From Chloroflexi bacterium OHK40 (lineage in GTDB: Bacteria; Chloroflexota; Chloroflexia; Chloroflexales; Chloroflexaceae): 57,569 nucleotides of DNA. Of this stretch, positions 56,463 through 57,569 are shown one piece after another. Every line of letters starts with the position of its first letter. The stretch's first letter is position 1. The notes beneath the pieces are model-generated. The model searched no databases and was not told where the DNA came from. It saw only the letters and a program-made list of their open reading frames with translations. Both the position numbers and the translations under genes were made by a program. The DNA lies in the NCBI GenBank assembly GCA_004367505.1, contig SFCB01000062.1, forward strand, positions 1 to 57,569. Direction: 5' to 3'.

Positions 56463-57569
56463 CAAGGGGCTCCTTCCGTGAGGGTGAGCGACCAGAGCAT
56501 CACGCGGTTGTTGCCGGAGTCGGCGATGGCGAGGCGCCCGTGGTGGAAGCAGAGGCCGTAGGGCCAGCAGAGGGTGTCGGAGGCGACGGCGCGCCAGCGG
56601 TTCTCGCCGGTGGCAGCAAAATGCTCCTGGCCGATCACGAGCGTTGCGGGGGCGCCGGCGCCGGATCGGGGGGCGGGTTCCCAGCCGAGCACGCGGTTGT
56701 TGGCGGTATCGGCCACAGCCAGCAGGCCGTGCTCATAGGCGAGGGCGTAGGGAAAGCGCAGCCGGGCAGGCCCCTGGGGCAGATAGGGCACCTCCTGGGC
56801 GCTCGTGAAGTCGGGCTGGCCGAGGACGAGGTCGGCCGGGCGGTCGGCGACGGGCGGGGGCGACCAGCCGAGCACACGGTGGTTGCCGGCGTCGGCCACG
56901 TAGAGTGTTGTATCGTCGCCGGCGATGGCGTGGGGCCAGCGGAAGCTAGCGGATGAGGGAGGACCGCCACGGTTCTCAGCGGTGGCGTCGGGAGTTGGCT
57001 GACCGAGGACGAGGTCGGGGGGCTGGCCGGGCTCGGGCAGGCCGTTCCAGCCGAGCACGCGGCGGTTGCCGGTATCGGCCACGTAGAACCAGCCGGCCAC
57101 AACGGCGATTCCATAGGGCCAGTAGAGGCCGAGGGCGGAGGGCGCTGCGCCACGGTTGGGCTCGACCGTGGTGAGGCTGGCCTGGCCGAGGGCGTAGTCG
57201 GGCGGGGTGGCGGCGTGCTCGGGCACGCGCTCCCAGACGAGCACGCGGTGATGCCAGGCATCGGCCACGTAGAGCCGCCCGGCGGCCACGAGCACCCCGG
57301 TGGGCAGAAAGAGCCCATTGGCCGGGCCGCGACCGCCGGCGGCCGGGCCTTCGCTCAGGAAATCGGGCTGGCCCAGGACGAGGTCGGCGCCGGCGCCATC
57401 GCTGGCGGGGAGGCCGTGCCAGATCAGCACCCGGTGATTGCCAGAGTCGGCCACGATCAGCCGCTCGTCGTCGAGGAAGACCCCGCGCGGCGCGTAGAGC
57501 TGGGCGGGCGTGGGGCGCGCTGCGGGGAGGGCCAGCCCGCCGGGCGACTCGGCGCCGAGGCGGCGGATG
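56462..57569 (-). CDS. NHL-repeat protein, 5' end beyond the window
   Basis: The C-terminal 368 residues of a larger protein; the frame stays open to the right edge. At least six NHL beta-propeller blades are visible, each with a core like VADSGNHRVLIW, VADAWHHRVLVW, VADTGNRRVLGW, VADAGNHRVLGW, VADTANNRVLGW or IADSGNNRVMLW, spaced about 55-60 residues apart. Between blades lies a recurring DLVLGQPDF-type segment. The blade edges suggest protein or ligand binding; no catalytic residues are obvious. The stop overlaps hypC by one base, so it is part of the hyp operon. Whether it has a signal peptide cannot be seen. Link to hydrogenase maturation is inference from coupling. Confidence 0.85.
   Translation of the reverse strand, partial: IRRLGAESPGGLALPAARPTPAQLYAPRGVFLDDERLIVADSGNHRVLIWHGLPASDGAGADLVLGQPDFLSEGPAAGGRGPANGLFLPTGVLVAAGRLYVADAWHHRVLVWERVPEHAATPPDYALGQASLTTVEPNRGAAPSALGLYWPYGIAVVAGWFYVADTGNRRVLGWNGLPEPGQPPDLVLGQPTPDATAENRGGPPSSASFRWPHAIAGDDTTLYVADAGNHRVLGWSPPPVADRPADLVLGQPDFTSAQEVPYLPQGPARLRFPYALAYEHGLLAVADTANNRVLGWEPAPRSGAGAPATLVIGQEHFAATGENRWRAVASDTLCWPYGLCFHHGRLAIADSGNNRVMLWSLTLTEGAP

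Overview
The window is high-GC bacterial chromosome that reads most like Chloroflexota (class Chloroflexia). This is inferred from the gene families together: a sensor kinase with many tandem GAF domains, response regulators with degenerate output domains, proteins with DUF1800 and DUF1501 in tandem, alpha-glucoside ABC systems without their own ATPase, type 2 isopentenyl diphosphate isomerase and hyp genes. No rRNA, tRNA, CRISPR array, phage or insertion sequence was seen, so placement rests on gene content only.

Layout. 0.1-0.8 kb: a mazEF-type toxin-antitoxin pair. 0.9-1.4 kb: an acyl-CoA thioesterase. 1.7-12.5 kb: a sugar locus with a LacI regulator that has two operators in its own promoter, a six-hairpin glycosidase, a lipoprotein-permease-permease importer, a beta-phosphoglucomutase-like HAD protein, a GH65 disaccharide phosphorylase and a universal stress protein. 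12.6-17.2 kb (minus): a STAND-like NTPase/HEAT protein followed by a response regulator that ends in a RodZ-type HTH and one membrane helix. 17.5-21.2 kb: a secreted NEW3-domain protein and an ABC exporter pair. 21.4-30.7 kb: a second LacI regulator, a second importer (AglEFG-like), a GH36 alpha-galactosidase and 4-alpha-glucanotransferase. 30.8-35.2 kb: recF, type 2 idi and a GH13 branching-type enzyme.

35.2-47.2 kb (minus) is a signalling block: a left-handed beta-helix protein, a REC protein with a degenerate GGDEF domain, a histidine kinase of about 2,815 residues with 13 GAF domains, and an alpha/beta hydrolase whose nucleophile serine is glycine. 47.5-50.4 kb is uvrA. 50.6-54 kb holds the DUF1800/DUF1501 pair. 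54-57.6 kb (minus) is a tightly overlapped NHL-repeat protein-hypC-hypD-hypE operon for [NiFe]-hydrogenase maturation, cut by the window edge.

How it works together (inference): two LacI-controlled importers bring in alpha-glucosides and possibly alpha-galactosides. Both need an ATPase encoded elsewhere. Cytoplasmic GH65, GH36, six-hairpin, MalQ and GH13 enzymes process the sugars, and the HAD mutase would convert beta-glucose 1-phosphate. The most unusual content is the regulatory proteins: the serine-less hydrolase translationally coupled to the 13-GAF kinase, and the NTPase/HEAT plus REC-HTH-TM pair. Strong U-tract-free hairpins recur at operon joints, notably between the binding-protein gene and the first permease gene of both importers.
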